From Bacillota bacterium (GTDB taxonomy: Bacteria; Bacillota; Clostridia; Lachnospirales; Lachnospiraceae), in NCBI GenBank assembly GCA_023386815.1, contig JAEWIZ010000022.1, positions 186,001-250,000 on the forward strand: DNA of 64,000 nucleotides, read 5' to 3'. The position numbers were made by a program, and so were the translations under genes. The notes beneath the pieces are model-generated. The model made no database searches and was not told the DNA's origin. It saw only the letters and a program-made list of their open reading frames with translations. Below, piece after piece: positions 1 to 7,730 of this stretch; the stretch's first letter is position 1, and each line of letters opens with the position of its first letter.

Positions 1-75
1 CGCATGGGTTAAGGATGAGGAACCGATCTTAACTATCACCCGTTTCTTGTTTTTTAAAGCCTCTCTATTATTCAT
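1..75 (-). CDS. proB: Glutamate 5-kinase, N-terminus only (cut by window edge)
   Basis: Only the first 25 codons are in the window. They start at an ATG at 75, preceded by a GGGAGG-type ribosome binding site at about 85-92. After a short basic lead, residues 12-23 read RVIVKIGSSSLT, the first beta strand and phosphate-binding loop that begins the amino acid kinase fold of glutamate 5-kinase. That enzyme phosphorylates glutamate in the first step of proline synthesis. The start lies 24 bp beyond the stop of the FAD-dependent protein at 100-1701, on the same strand, so the two may be co-transcribed. The motif is characteristic, but with so little sequence another amino acid kinase is not fully excluded. 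Confidence 0.75.
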   Translation of the reverse strand, partial: MNNREALKNKKRVIVKIGSSSLTHA

Positions 76-99
76 ATTAATAGTTTCCTCCCTGGTAAG

Positions 100-1701
100 T
101 TAATAATTAGGTTTATAAAGATTAGCAATTGCTTCGAATACCTTGATTCCATCAATAGCCGCGGAGGTAATACCTCCTGCATAACCGGCACCCTCGCCGC
201 AAGGGTAGATACCAGAGATATTGCTCACAAAATCCTCCTGGCGGTTAATACGAACCGGTGAGGAGGTTCTGCTTTCTATACCCGATAGAACTGCTTCCTC
301 ATCTGCAAAGCCCTTAATTTTGCGTTCAAAGGCTAAAATACCCTCTTTTAACGCCACAGTCACCTCACTTGGAAGGCAGCCTGTCAAATTAGTCAGGGTA
401 TAGTTCCCCTTTAGATTGGGTGTAATATTTCCAATCGTAGTGCTACTCTGATCTTTTAAAAAATCACCAAATAGCTGCACCGGCACCAAGCCCTTTCCTG
501 CCGCGTAAGCTGCTCGTTCCCACTTTCGTTGAAAGGCCACGCCGCTTAGAACCTCGTTTCCACCAAAATCCTGGGGCTGCACCGTTACTACAATGGCACT
601 GTTTGCATTGGCTTCATTTCTGTGATAATTACTCATTCCATTCACTGCAAGGTGCCCTGGCTCTGAGGAAGCATTTACCACAAAGCCTCCCGGACACATA
701 CAAAAGGAATAAACACCCCGACCTGATTGAGTCTGATGTGTTAGCTTATAATCTGCTGCCGGCAGTTCTTTATATGACTGTCCATATTGAGACAAACCAA
801 TCCTGCTCTGTTTATGTTCGATACGTAGTCCAATAGCAAAGGCTTTCGGACTCAGATTAAGACCTCTTTTTAAGAACATCTCGAAGGTATCTCTCGCACT
901 ATGTCCAATTGCGGGAATTAGTACCTGGCAAGGCACTTTTTCCTTGTGGTTCAATTCAACTGCGGTCAATTTTCCCTTCTCAATTATAAGATCCGTGAGC
1001 ACCGTTCCAAAACGTACCTCACCGCCCAGCCCAATAATTTCCTTACGCATCTGCTCCACTACAGTTCTCAATTGATCCGTACCGATATGGGGTTTGTTTA
1101 AGTAAAGGATTTCCGAGGGAGCTCCAAACCTGACAAAGGTTTCCATAACCAGTTGGTAACGATGGTTCGCTTCCTTGACCATGGTATTTAATTTTCCATC
1201 AGAAAAGGTTCCGGCTCCGCCCTCCCCAAATTGAACATTGCATTCCGGATTCAGTTCATTCGTTGCCCAGAAATGCTCCACTGCCTCGACACGTTTTTTT
1301 ACTTCCTGTCCTCGTTCCACTACAAGTGGCTGGTATCCATATTTAGCCAGTAACCAGGCAGCAAATAATCCGGCGGGGCCAGTACCTACTACAATAGGTC
1401 TAACTGATATTGGATTTGTGCCTGCTGGAGAGAAGGTATACTGAGTCCTTTCAGTGTAAGAAGCGTTATTATTACGGCATTTAGCAACAATAGACTCCTC
1501 CTTATCCGGGCTAGAGTCAGTCAGAAGAACATCTACAGTATAGATATATTTTACATCGTTCTTTCTTGCATCGATGGATTTTTTAACAATACTTAATTCT
1601 TTAATTTTTGATGGCTGAAGTTTTAACGCTTTTGCGGCTTCGTTTTTAATATCATCACTACTATGCTTGATTGGAAGCTTCAGCTGGGATATTCTAATCA
1701 T
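100..1701 (-). CDS. FAD-dependent dehydrogenase (COG2509-like)
   Basis: A 533-residue flavoprotein of unknown substrate. Residues 1-95 form a small N-terminal domain found in this uncharacterised group. A dinucleotide-binding motif VVGTGPAG follows at about 104-111, and a FSDGKL stretch lies in the first half. The C-terminus has GIYPCGEGAGYAGGIT, the FAD-contacting motif that closes the fold. Length and domain order match the clostridial NAD(P)/FAD-dependent oxidoreductases often annotated as FAD-dependent dehydrogenase. No membrane segment or signal peptide is visible, so it should be cytosolic. It sits between a second flavoprotein upstream and proB downstream, all on one strand with short gaps. 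The real substrate cannot be told from sequence. Confidence 0.8.
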   Translation of the reverse strand: MIRISQLKLPIKHSSDDIKNEAAKALKLQPSKIKELSIVKKSIDARKNDVKYIYTVDVLLTDSSPDKEESIVAKCRNNNASYTERTQYTFSPAGTNPISVRPIVVGTGPAGLFAAWLLAKYGYQPLVVERGQEVKKRVEAVEHFWATNELNPECNVQFGEGGAGTFSDGKLNTMVKEANHRYQLVMETFVRFGAPSEILYLNKPHIGTDQLRTVVEQMRKEIIGLGGEVRFGTVLTDLIIEKGKLTAVELNHKEKVPCQVLIPAIGHSARDTFEMFLKRGLNLSPKAFAIGLRIEHKQSRIGLSQYGQSYKELPAADYKLTHQTQSGRGVYSFCMCPGGFVVNASSEPGHLAVNGMSNYHRNEANANSAIVVTVQPQDFGGNEVLSGVAFQRKWERAAYAAGKGLVPVQLFGDFLKDQSSTTIGNITPNLKGNYTLTNLTGCLPSEVTVALKEGILAFERKIKGFADEEAVLSGIESRTSSPVRINRQEDFVSNISGIYPCGEGAGYAGGITSAAIDGIKVFEAIANLYKPNY

Positions 1702-1736
1702 ATCTATTTATCCTTGTCTTATACATTTGTTATCAG

Positions 1737-3131
1737 TTACCACCTTTTCCCAGCAGAAACTCCTGCTAAATATCCGCTGGACCAGGCCCATTGCAGATTA
1801 TAGCCTCCGCAGGTTCCGTCCACATCTACCAGTTCACCCACTGGATAGAGCCCTTTTATCAACCTGGATTCCATGGTGTCTTCATGAATTTCATTCGTTG
1901 AGACTCCTCCTGCACTTACCTGGGCATTTTCAAAGGAATTGGTGGCCTGTATTTTCATTGAAAATCCCTTTATTTTATACACTAACTTATTAATTTCCTG
2001 GTCGGAAAGAATATTAACCTTTTTATAGGGGTCGATTCCAGCTTCGTTAAGGACAACGTAGGAAAGTTTATGATTTAACAGCCCTATCATCATCTCTTCT
2101 GCTGACTTTGCCGGATTCTGAAGCACTCGCTGCTTTAACATTTCTTTTAATTCAGCTTTTGTTGTTCCTGATAAGAAGTCCAATCGAAGTTCTACTTTAC
2201 TTCCATGATCTAATGCTTTTGCAACGAAGCGGCTAAGCTGTAAAATAGGAATTCCTGAGATTCCATAATCATTAAATAAAATCTCACCATCTTCCTGGGC
2301 CAGCAATCTATCGTTGGAATACACCTCAACATGGGCAATTAATCGAACACCGGACACGGTCTTGCAAAATTTATCAGGGGATTTTAATTGTACCAATGCT
2401 GGTAAGGGCTTAATGATGGTATGCCCAAAGGCTTTCGCAAATTCATACCCTTTTCCATCGGAACCAAGATTGGGGGAAGCACATCCACCCGTGGCCAGAA
2501 TCAACTTTTTAGAAAGGTAGGTCTTGCGAGGAAGCTCTCCCTGTGATACGTCTTGTATAAAAGGAATTTTCTTATCACCGTTCTTTCGTAATTGTGCTTG
2601 GCTTGATTCTTCCTTTGTTTGATTTTTCTTTTTCTTTTTATCTGGAATCCCTTTTTGTGCTGAATTAGCTACTTTCCCTTGATCTGAGAAGCTTAAATTA
2701 ACTTCTGTTACCACTGTAAAATTCGGTCTATCTATGTTAACCACTGTTTCATTATAGTGGATTTGAACCTTTAATCGCTGACATTCCATTAATAGCACGG
2801 AAACAACGCTGGTAGCTTGTTCTGAATTAGGATAATAATAACCATCTCGCTCTTTTGGATAGATTCCTAATTCCCCAAAGAACGCTAAGGTTTTCGATAC
2901 ATCAAAATGAGACAGCACCTTCATAGCAAATGCGCTGTCATCAGAACGATAGCATTCCGGTGCTTGGAACTTGTTTGTAAAATTACATTTTCCATTTCCG
3001 GTTGCCAATATTTTTTTACCAGCCTTGTCCTTCTGCTCAATCACCAGAACGGAGCTTCCCTGTCTTGCAGCTGCTATTGCCGCTGTTAAACCGGATGCTC
3101 CTGCTCCAATGATAATTACATCGTACTCCAC
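1737..3131 (-). CDS. BaiN/HI0933-family NAD(P)/FAD-dependent oxidoreductase with lysine-rich insert
   Basis: A flavoprotein of the HI0933/YhiN/BaiN family. The N-terminus has VIIIGAGASG, then the family signature ATGNGKCNFTN; the C-terminus has GELVDVDGTCGGYNLQWA, both diagnostic. Family members are usually about 400-420 residues. This one is about 464 because of an insert of some 50 residues before the ATGG strand, rich in lysine, glutamine and serine and including KKKKK. The reading frame is open for 7 more codons upstream, but I place the start at the GTG at 3131. A GGGAGG ribosome site lies 7 bases before it, inside the longer frame; the TTG at 3134 is an alternative. Some relatives (BaiN) act on bile-acid derivatives, but the substrate here is not known. 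Confidence 0.82.
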   Translation of the reverse strand: MEYDVIIIGAGASGLTAAIAAARQGSSVLVIEQKDKAGKKILATGNGKCNFTNKFQAPECYRSDDSAFAMKVLSHFDVSKTLAFFGELGIYPKERDGYYYPNSEQATSVVSVLLMECQRLKVQIHYNETVVNIDRPNFTVVTEVNLSFSDQGKVANSAQKGIPDKKKKKNQTKEESSQAQLRKNGDKKIPFIQDVSQGELPRKTYLSKKLILATGGCASPNLGSDGKGYEFAKAFGHTIIKPLPALVQLKSPDKFCKTVSGVRLIAHVEVYSNDRLLAQEDGEILFNDYGISGIPILQLSRFVAKALDHGSKVELRLDFLSGTTKAELKEMLKQRVLQNPAKSAEEMMIGLLNHKLSYVVLNEAGIDPYKKVNILSDQEINKLVYKIKGFSMKIQATNSFENAQVSAGGVSTNEIHEDTMESRLIKGLYPVGELVDVDGTCGGYNLQWAWSSGYLAGVSAGKRW

Positions 3132-3281
3132 CAAGTAACCTCCCATAACCAAACATTTTTATGTTTGTTTCATTATATTTGAACATGGGCATTATTTCAA
3201 GGATTTCTTTTTTACTTCATTACAGTATATCTTTTAAACTTTAATACAATAATCAGTTACAACCTGTTAATTATTCTAGTT

Positions 3282-3944
3282 TTAGCTGGAATAGCTTTCA
3301 AGAAGTGCATATAACTCGTCCAGACTATTCACATAGATTCCCTGAATTAAAGCGAGCCGATCCTCTTCAGGAAGATTCTGCGCTTCAATGTGAGTATAAC
3401 TGTAAACACTCTTTAAGTCGCTATTGTATACTACAACATAACCATTCTTGACTACTACATAGAAACGGAAGGGCACAAAATCCTCATTGTAGCTTTTCTT
3501 CACCTCAATTTCATCATTAGAAAAGCGTACCAACTCATAGGAGATTAGACCTTTGTTATACTCAGACAGCGGCATGTCATCCATGTAATTATCCAGATAC
3601 TCCACGATCTCGTCACGGGTAAGCCCTATGAAATAAGAGGGTGGATTTAATTCCTCTGTCTGCGTTGTATTTGTCTTCATATCAACAGTTTCAAGTATAT
3701 ATTTCGTTGTAGGCTTTACAGTCATTTCATTTTGAATAACATCTTCACTTACATTCTCTTCAATTTCCGGTGCTGTTGTAGGTTGAGCTTTCGCTAGGTA
3801 AGAATAAAGTTTTTCATTTTGTTCGATCGCTCTACTATTAAAGCTTTTCAATGCAAGAAGATAGCTGATATAATAACTTCCAGTAAACAGGGCACCTATA
3901 AAACAAAAACTAATTAGATAAATGATAGCCTTCTTTAGCTTCAT
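3282..3944 (-). CDS. BofC C-terminal-domain-like membrane-anchored protein
   Basis: A 220-residue protein with one N-terminal membrane segment (about residues 5-33), a poor-complexity linker with many T, E and P residues (about 50-95), and a folded C-terminal half. That half ends with VVVKNGYVVVYNSD, a LPEEDR-type turn and LDELYALLESYSS, which resembles the C-terminal domain of BofC. In Bacillus, BofC is a forespore protein that restrains the SpoIVB protease during sigma-K activation. Here only the C-terminal domain is recognisable, so a role in sporulation checkpointing is inference. The start has a clear GAAGGAG site. It faces out of a 307-bp gap holding the acetyltransferase remnant. Confidence 0.6.
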   Translation of the reverse strand: MKLKKAIIYLISFCFIGALFTGSYYISYLLALKSFNSRAIEQNEKLYSYLAKAQPTTAPEIEENVSEDVIQNEMTVKPTTKYILETVDMKTNTTQTEELNPPSYFIGLTRDEIVEYLDNYMDDMPLSEYNKGLISYELVRFSNDEIEVKKSYNEDFVPFRFYVVVKNGYVVVYNSDLKSVYSYTHIEAQNLPEEDRLALIQGIYVNSLDELYALLESYSS

Positions 3945-4015
3945 ACGAAACCACTCCTTCGGCTAGATTATCTCCATAATTTTTAGGTTTAAACAAAAAT
4001 TCTCAAATTATATGC

Positions 4016-4189
4016 CTAGTTTACACTAAATCTTCCCATAAGAACTGTATTATAATATTTCCCATCCCTATGTATACGGTCGTTGATTAGGATTCCTTCT
4101 TCAAAAAAACCTAATTTTTTGTAAAGTTGAATCGCATTCGTATTTGTTTGGACAACAGTTAAAGAAATTTGTTTACTTTCAATTATCAT
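4016..4189 (-). pseudogene. GNAT acetyltransferase remnant (C-terminal end only)
   Basis: In the gap between the flippase and the BofC-like gene, the minus strand encodes a short open stretch: ISLTVVQTNTNAIQLYKKLG, followed by FFEEGI, RIHRDGKYYN and VLMGRF, then a stop at 4016-4018. The N-x-x-AI-x-LYKKLGF pattern is the last conserved block (acetyl-CoA-contacting helix and strand) of GNAT N-acetyltransferases. The ATG at 4189 has no ribosome site, an in-frame stop lies just upstream, and there is no room for the rest of the roughly 150-residue domain because the flippase gene ends at 4252. I read it as the tail of a deleted gene. Confidence 0.75.
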
Positions 4190-4251
4190 AATCGGTTGCC
4201 CTTACCATTCCTGACTGTAATATTTTTAAGACCAATGAGTTTTGTTGTTGC

Positions 4252-5925
4252 TTATAAAAGATGGAGCTTCTTCAAGCCCTTAACCAGAACATGTCCCTTT
4301 GGAACAGCGAATAATTCTTCTTCGTTAACCCCTTTTAGGAAAATCAGAACCATGAAATAAATGATCACAGCTAATATGACGGACAACACCAAAGAAAGCA
4401 TTACATTGCTAGTCAGAGTATGTAAGCCCCAATAGGTAATCCCCGCAAGTGCACCCATGATTCCTGCGCTGATTGTTGGTATGATAAAGGTCTTAATCAC
4501 TTCCTGCTGATAGTTCAGATGTTTTTCGACGGAAAGCCAATTTAGGATACATACCACCATCGGGAAGGTTACATTACCAAGAACCATAGCATAGATACTT
4601 AGGTTTGTAAATTTTAGCAAGCAGAACACTAAAACTACATGAATAAATAGAGAGATTGCTGAATTAATCAGCGGAATATTCATTTTATTCATACCCTGTA
4701 ATACTGATGTGGTAATGGTTGACAATGCATAAAATACGATTGAGACACAACCCAGCATCATAACATTCGCAGATAATCTTGAGTCATCCTGCCAGACAAC
4801 ATTCATAATTGGTGATGCTAAAACACCCATTCCAACTGCAGAGGGAATGGCAATCAGCATATTAAATTTGATCGAAGCTTTTACCTTGGCGCGTATCCCA
4901 TCAAAATTTCCGTTGGCATGATCCGCTGAAAGAGATGCAATACTTGCGGCACCCATCGCGGTTGCGATTGCAATTGGTACATTTACCAGGGTTAAATAAT
5001 TATTAGTATATATACCAGTTAACACGGTAATATTCGGCTTTGTATATGCCGCTCCTACCGTTGAAAGCAAGACTTCATTATCAGATAGAGAAACCAGTTT
5101 TTCAGCCATTAAATTACCAAACAACGCGGTATCTATTAAACCGCTAATCTGATAAACCGTCTGACTTAAGACTACTGGTCCCATCGTAAGCAAGAGCAGT
5201 TTAAAAATAGTACCGTAAGATTCCCTATAATCGGAACGATCTTTTCGATTCTGGCGATTCACCGTCGGTTTATAAATCACGAATATAAATAATAAAAATA
5301 AAAAACTGATTATTGCACCAGATAATGTACCCAAAGTACTTCCAGCTGCACCATAAGCGATGGCATTTGTTTTTCCACGGTAATTTTCCATAAGAAAATA
5401 AGCTGCAACAATGCTAACAATTGCATTTGCTAGCTGCTCTATAACCTGGGATATTGCTGTCGGAATCATAGTGTTCTTTCCCTGAAAAAAACCTCTTAAA
5501 ACACCCATTATTGCAAATACAAATATGGTAGGAGCCAAAATCTGCAATGGTAATGCTGCATCTGGATATCCCATTAAATTAACAATAGTTTCTGCTCCAA
5601 AAAAAATAATAAGCATGGCTATTAATCCAGTAACAAATGCCATACTCATAGCACATAAAAAAACTCGGTAAGCATTTCTATGCTGCTTTTTAGCTCTTCT
5701 GACTGCGACCAACCTTGAAACTGCTAATGGAATGCTATAGGAGGATATCAGTAGGGCTATACTGTATACATTTGCCGCCACTCCAGATAAAGCCATACCG
5801 TCAGTTCCAATTATTCGTTGCACTGGTATTTTATAAATTAATCCAATAACTCTAGCTAATATCGACGCAGCTGCAAGAATACTTCCTTGTATTAAAAAGT
5901 TATTTGCTCTTTTTTTGTCAGACAT
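4252..5925 (-). CDS. MATE-like lipid flippase, MurJ/YtgP/SpoVB family
   Basis: A polytopic membrane protein of 557 residues with about 14 hydrophobic segments and the polysaccharide-biosynthesis/MviN fold. The N-terminus (ILAAASILARVIGLIYKIP) with GTDGMALSGVAANVY soon after is typical of the Firmicute YtgP/SpoVB group. YtgP is a lipid II flippase (a MurJ) in Bacillus subtilis; SpoVB is its sporulation paralogue, needed for spore cortex. From sequence alone I cannot decide between housekeeping and sporulation roles. The start is supported by TTAGGAG a few bases upstream. It follows the DUF3048 lipoprotein gene on the same strand after about 100 bp containing a strong hairpin. A basic loop near residue 220 is an ordinary feature. 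Confidence 0.85.
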   Translation of the reverse strand: MSDKKRANNFLIQGSILAAASILARVIGLIYKIPVQRIIGTDGMALSGVAANVYSIALLISSYSIPLAVSRLVAVRRAKKQHRNAYRVFLCAMSMAFVTGLIAMLIIFFGAETIVNLMGYPDAALPLQILAPTIFVFAIMGVLRGFFQGKNTMIPTAISQVIEQLANAIVSIVAAYFLMENYRGKTNAIAYGAAGSTLGTLSGAIISFLFLLFIFVIYKPTVNRQNRKDRSDYRESYGTIFKLLLLTMGPVVLSQTVYQISGLIDTALFGNLMAEKLVSLSDNEVLLSTVGAAYTKPNITVLTGIYTNNYLTLVNVPIAIATAMGAASIASLSADHANGNFDGIRAKVKASIKFNMLIAIPSAVGMGVLASPIMNVVWQDDSRLSANVMMLGCVSIVFYALSTITTSVLQGMNKMNIPLINSAISLFIHVVLVFCLLKFTNLSIYAMVLGNVTFPMVVCILNWLSVEKHLNYQQEVIKTFIIPTISAGIMGALAGITYWGLHTLTSNVMLSLVLSVILAVIIYFMVLIFLKGVNEEELFAVPKGHVLVKGLKKLHLL

Positions 5926-5952
5926 AATAGTCTCCTAACTTATACTTCGCTC

Positions 5953-5985
5953 ACAGGGACTAATCCGTTGCAGATTAGTCCCTGT
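5953..5985 (-). terminator. Perfect 13-bp stem hairpin between DUF3048 gene and flippase gene
   Basis: Arms 5953-5965 and 5973-5985 pair perfectly around a 7-base loop. On the minus strand no run of T follows, so it may be a weak or factor-assisted terminator, an RNA-stabilising hairpin or a DNA operator, not a classical intrinsic terminator. Confidence 0.5.
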
Positions 5986-6024
5986 AAACTGTTCTTTTTC
6001 ATTTGATTATTAAGCCATTGTTCT

Positions 6025-7107
6025 TTATTCGATTGTAGCATCCTCCGGACGATCCTTAGGGAATAACGTAATATAGGTTTTGCCAGGGTTGATGGTAAGC
6101 TCATTTCCCTTCTCATCATAATAACGCATCCAGCTATCCGATTCTTTCTTCTTCCAAGTTATCGGTACAGCCTTACCATTCGTGATATAATAGCCGGTAC
6201 CGTTTGCATTCTCAATATCCATGGTCTGGTACCCATTCTTATCTATGTTCCACTCTTTTACATACTGAATGATGATATTTTTAAAGGTCAACTGCTTCCC
6301 AGTGTTAGAATCAATATGTTCCTTACCATATTGAAAACGATAATAAAGCTTATCCGTAGGATTATAAGTAAAATATGGTGAGGTATATCCTGAGAACTTC
6401 AGTGTAAGCTTATTCGCACTCGTTCCACCCGTTAGATCCGTATCTCCCTCGTAGAAGGTGTAATGAGGCTGATACCCATCTTTGTATTCTGTTTCAAAGC
6501 CCTTTTTCTTAATACCTGCCTGAATACCTTCCACACTGGTAAAGGCATTGTTAGGAGCTTTAATTGATTTATCCCTGTAAAATACGATGGCATCAAGTTC
6601 GGTACCGTCCATGTGGTCAATATCCAGCTCCTTCATTTTACTGGTAGCATATTTTGTCTTCCCATAATGAACATAGATTGCATCATATTCATCGGCTATA
6701 CTTACAAAATAATGTCTGGAACTGCGAACTGATCCAAAGCGATCTCCGGTATAATTCTCACCAATTCCTAATAGTCTTGTAATTCCGCCTTCAACAATGC
6801 ACTCATATACAATATCTGCTTGTCCAATTCCACTCTGATTGCCTACCGATTTGAAGTTATTAAACTGAATAGCCCAGGGACGTTTTATCCCTACTTCCTT
6901 GGGTACCCATAACCCTGATAAATAGCTTTTCATCTCTCCATCATGATTTTGAGCCTCTAGCGTTGGGGTAACCTCTTCACTTTTCGTTGGTGCAGCAGTT
7001 GGTAATGTATCAAGATTATCTGTATCACCATCTCCTGACTTCTTTTTGCATCCAATTAATACAATAACTGTTATAAATAGAAGTACATAAATCGCATATT
7101 TTTTCAT
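6025..7107 (-). CDS. DUF3048 (YerB-type) lipoprotein
   Basis: A 360-residue predicted lipoprotein. The N-terminal signal peptide ends in VIVLIGC, with the lipid-carrying cysteine at residue 20, followed by a charged, threonine-rich linker to about residue 60. The rest matches the DUF3048 domain: PWAIQFNNFK, then ADIVYECIVEGGITRLLGI and FGSVRSSRHYFVSIADEYDA, then a C-terminal part with INPGKTYITLFP near the end, the second DUF3048 half. B. subtilis YerB belongs here; its function is not settled. The protein should be on the outer face of the membrane. The gene lies 32 bp after ybeY on the same strand, where many Firmicutes have dgkA or era, so it is probably part of the same transcript. Confidence 0.85.
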   Translation of the reverse strand: MKKYAIYVLLFITVIVLIGCKKKSGDGDTDNLDTLPTAAPTKSEEVTPTLEAQNHDGEMKSYLSGLWVPKEVGIKRPWAIQFNNFKSVGNQSGIGQADIVYECIVEGGITRLLGIGENYTGDRFGSVRSSRHYFVSIADEYDAIYVHYGKTKYATSKMKELDIDHMDGTELDAIVFYRDKSIKAPNNAFTSVEGIQAGIKKKGFETEYKDGYQPHYTFYEGDTDLTGGTSANKLTLKFSGYTSPYFTYNPTDKLYYRFQYGKEHIDSNTGKQLTFKNIIIQYVKEWNIDKNGYQTMDIENANGTGYYITNGKAVPITWKKKESDSWMRYYDEKGNELTINPGKTYITLFPKDRPEDATIE

Positions 7108-7139
7108 ATCTCATCAAGTCCCTTCCAGCAAATGTTAGC

Positions 7140-7637
7140 TTATCGTAATATCTGAAGCTTGTCCAATACCTCACGTTGCTTATCTTCCATGATCCTCCGC
7201 TCATCCTCTTCCATATGATCATACCCGAATAAATGGAACATACTATGGGCGGTTAAAAATGCAATTTCTCGTTCCAGTGAATGTCCGTACTCTCCTGCCT
7301 GCAATTCTGCACGGTCAACGGAAATCACAATATCACCGAGAAGTAATTCTCCTGTCTCCGGATGAAAGCTACCCGCGATATCATCCTCTAAATTCGAAAA
7401 ATCTCCAGGAGTTTCAAACTCATTATTTGGAAAGGATAAAACATCCGTAGGTGAATCAATATCCCTATATTCCTTATTTATTTGACGTATTTCCTCATCA
7501 TCGGTAAATAAAACATTTACCTCTGCTTCATAAGGACAATCCTCATAATCCATACATGCCTCAATAACTCGTTTTACCAGAGATTCATAATCAAATTCTA
7601 ACCTTTTTGTTGCTTCGTATTCCATGTTAAATGTCAT
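7140..7637 (-). CDS. ybeY: Endoribonuclease YbeY (rRNA maturation factor)
   Basis: A 165-residue metal-dependent RNase that matures the 3' end of 16S rRNA and takes part in ribosome quality control. The zinc-binding signature HSMFHLFGYDH near the C-terminus carries the three family histidines (normally H-G-x-x-H-x-x-G-Y-D-H, here with S in place of G). VLSFPNNE and GDIVIS segments lie upstream. The frame is open 15 codons further, but the ATG at 7637 has AAAGGTG seven bases before it and gives the usual family length, so I start there. It follows phoH and the PgpH-like gene, the classical phoH-pgpH-ybeY order of Firmicutes. Confidence 0.92.
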   Translation of the reverse strand: MTFNMEYEATKRLEFDYESLVKRVIEACMDYEDCPYEAEVNVLFTDDEEIRQINKEYRDIDSPTDVLSFPNNEFETPGDFSNLEDDIAGSFHPETGELLLGDIVISVDRAELQAGEYGHSLEREIAFLTAHSMFHLFGYDHMEEDERRIMEDKQREVLDKLQILR

Positions 7638-7730
7638 ATCTTCACACCTTTCATTCCGACGACCAAATGTCCGCAAGGCCACCGGGTATCGGACGTGAAC
7701 TATATTCTACTAATTCACACTGACCTTCTT

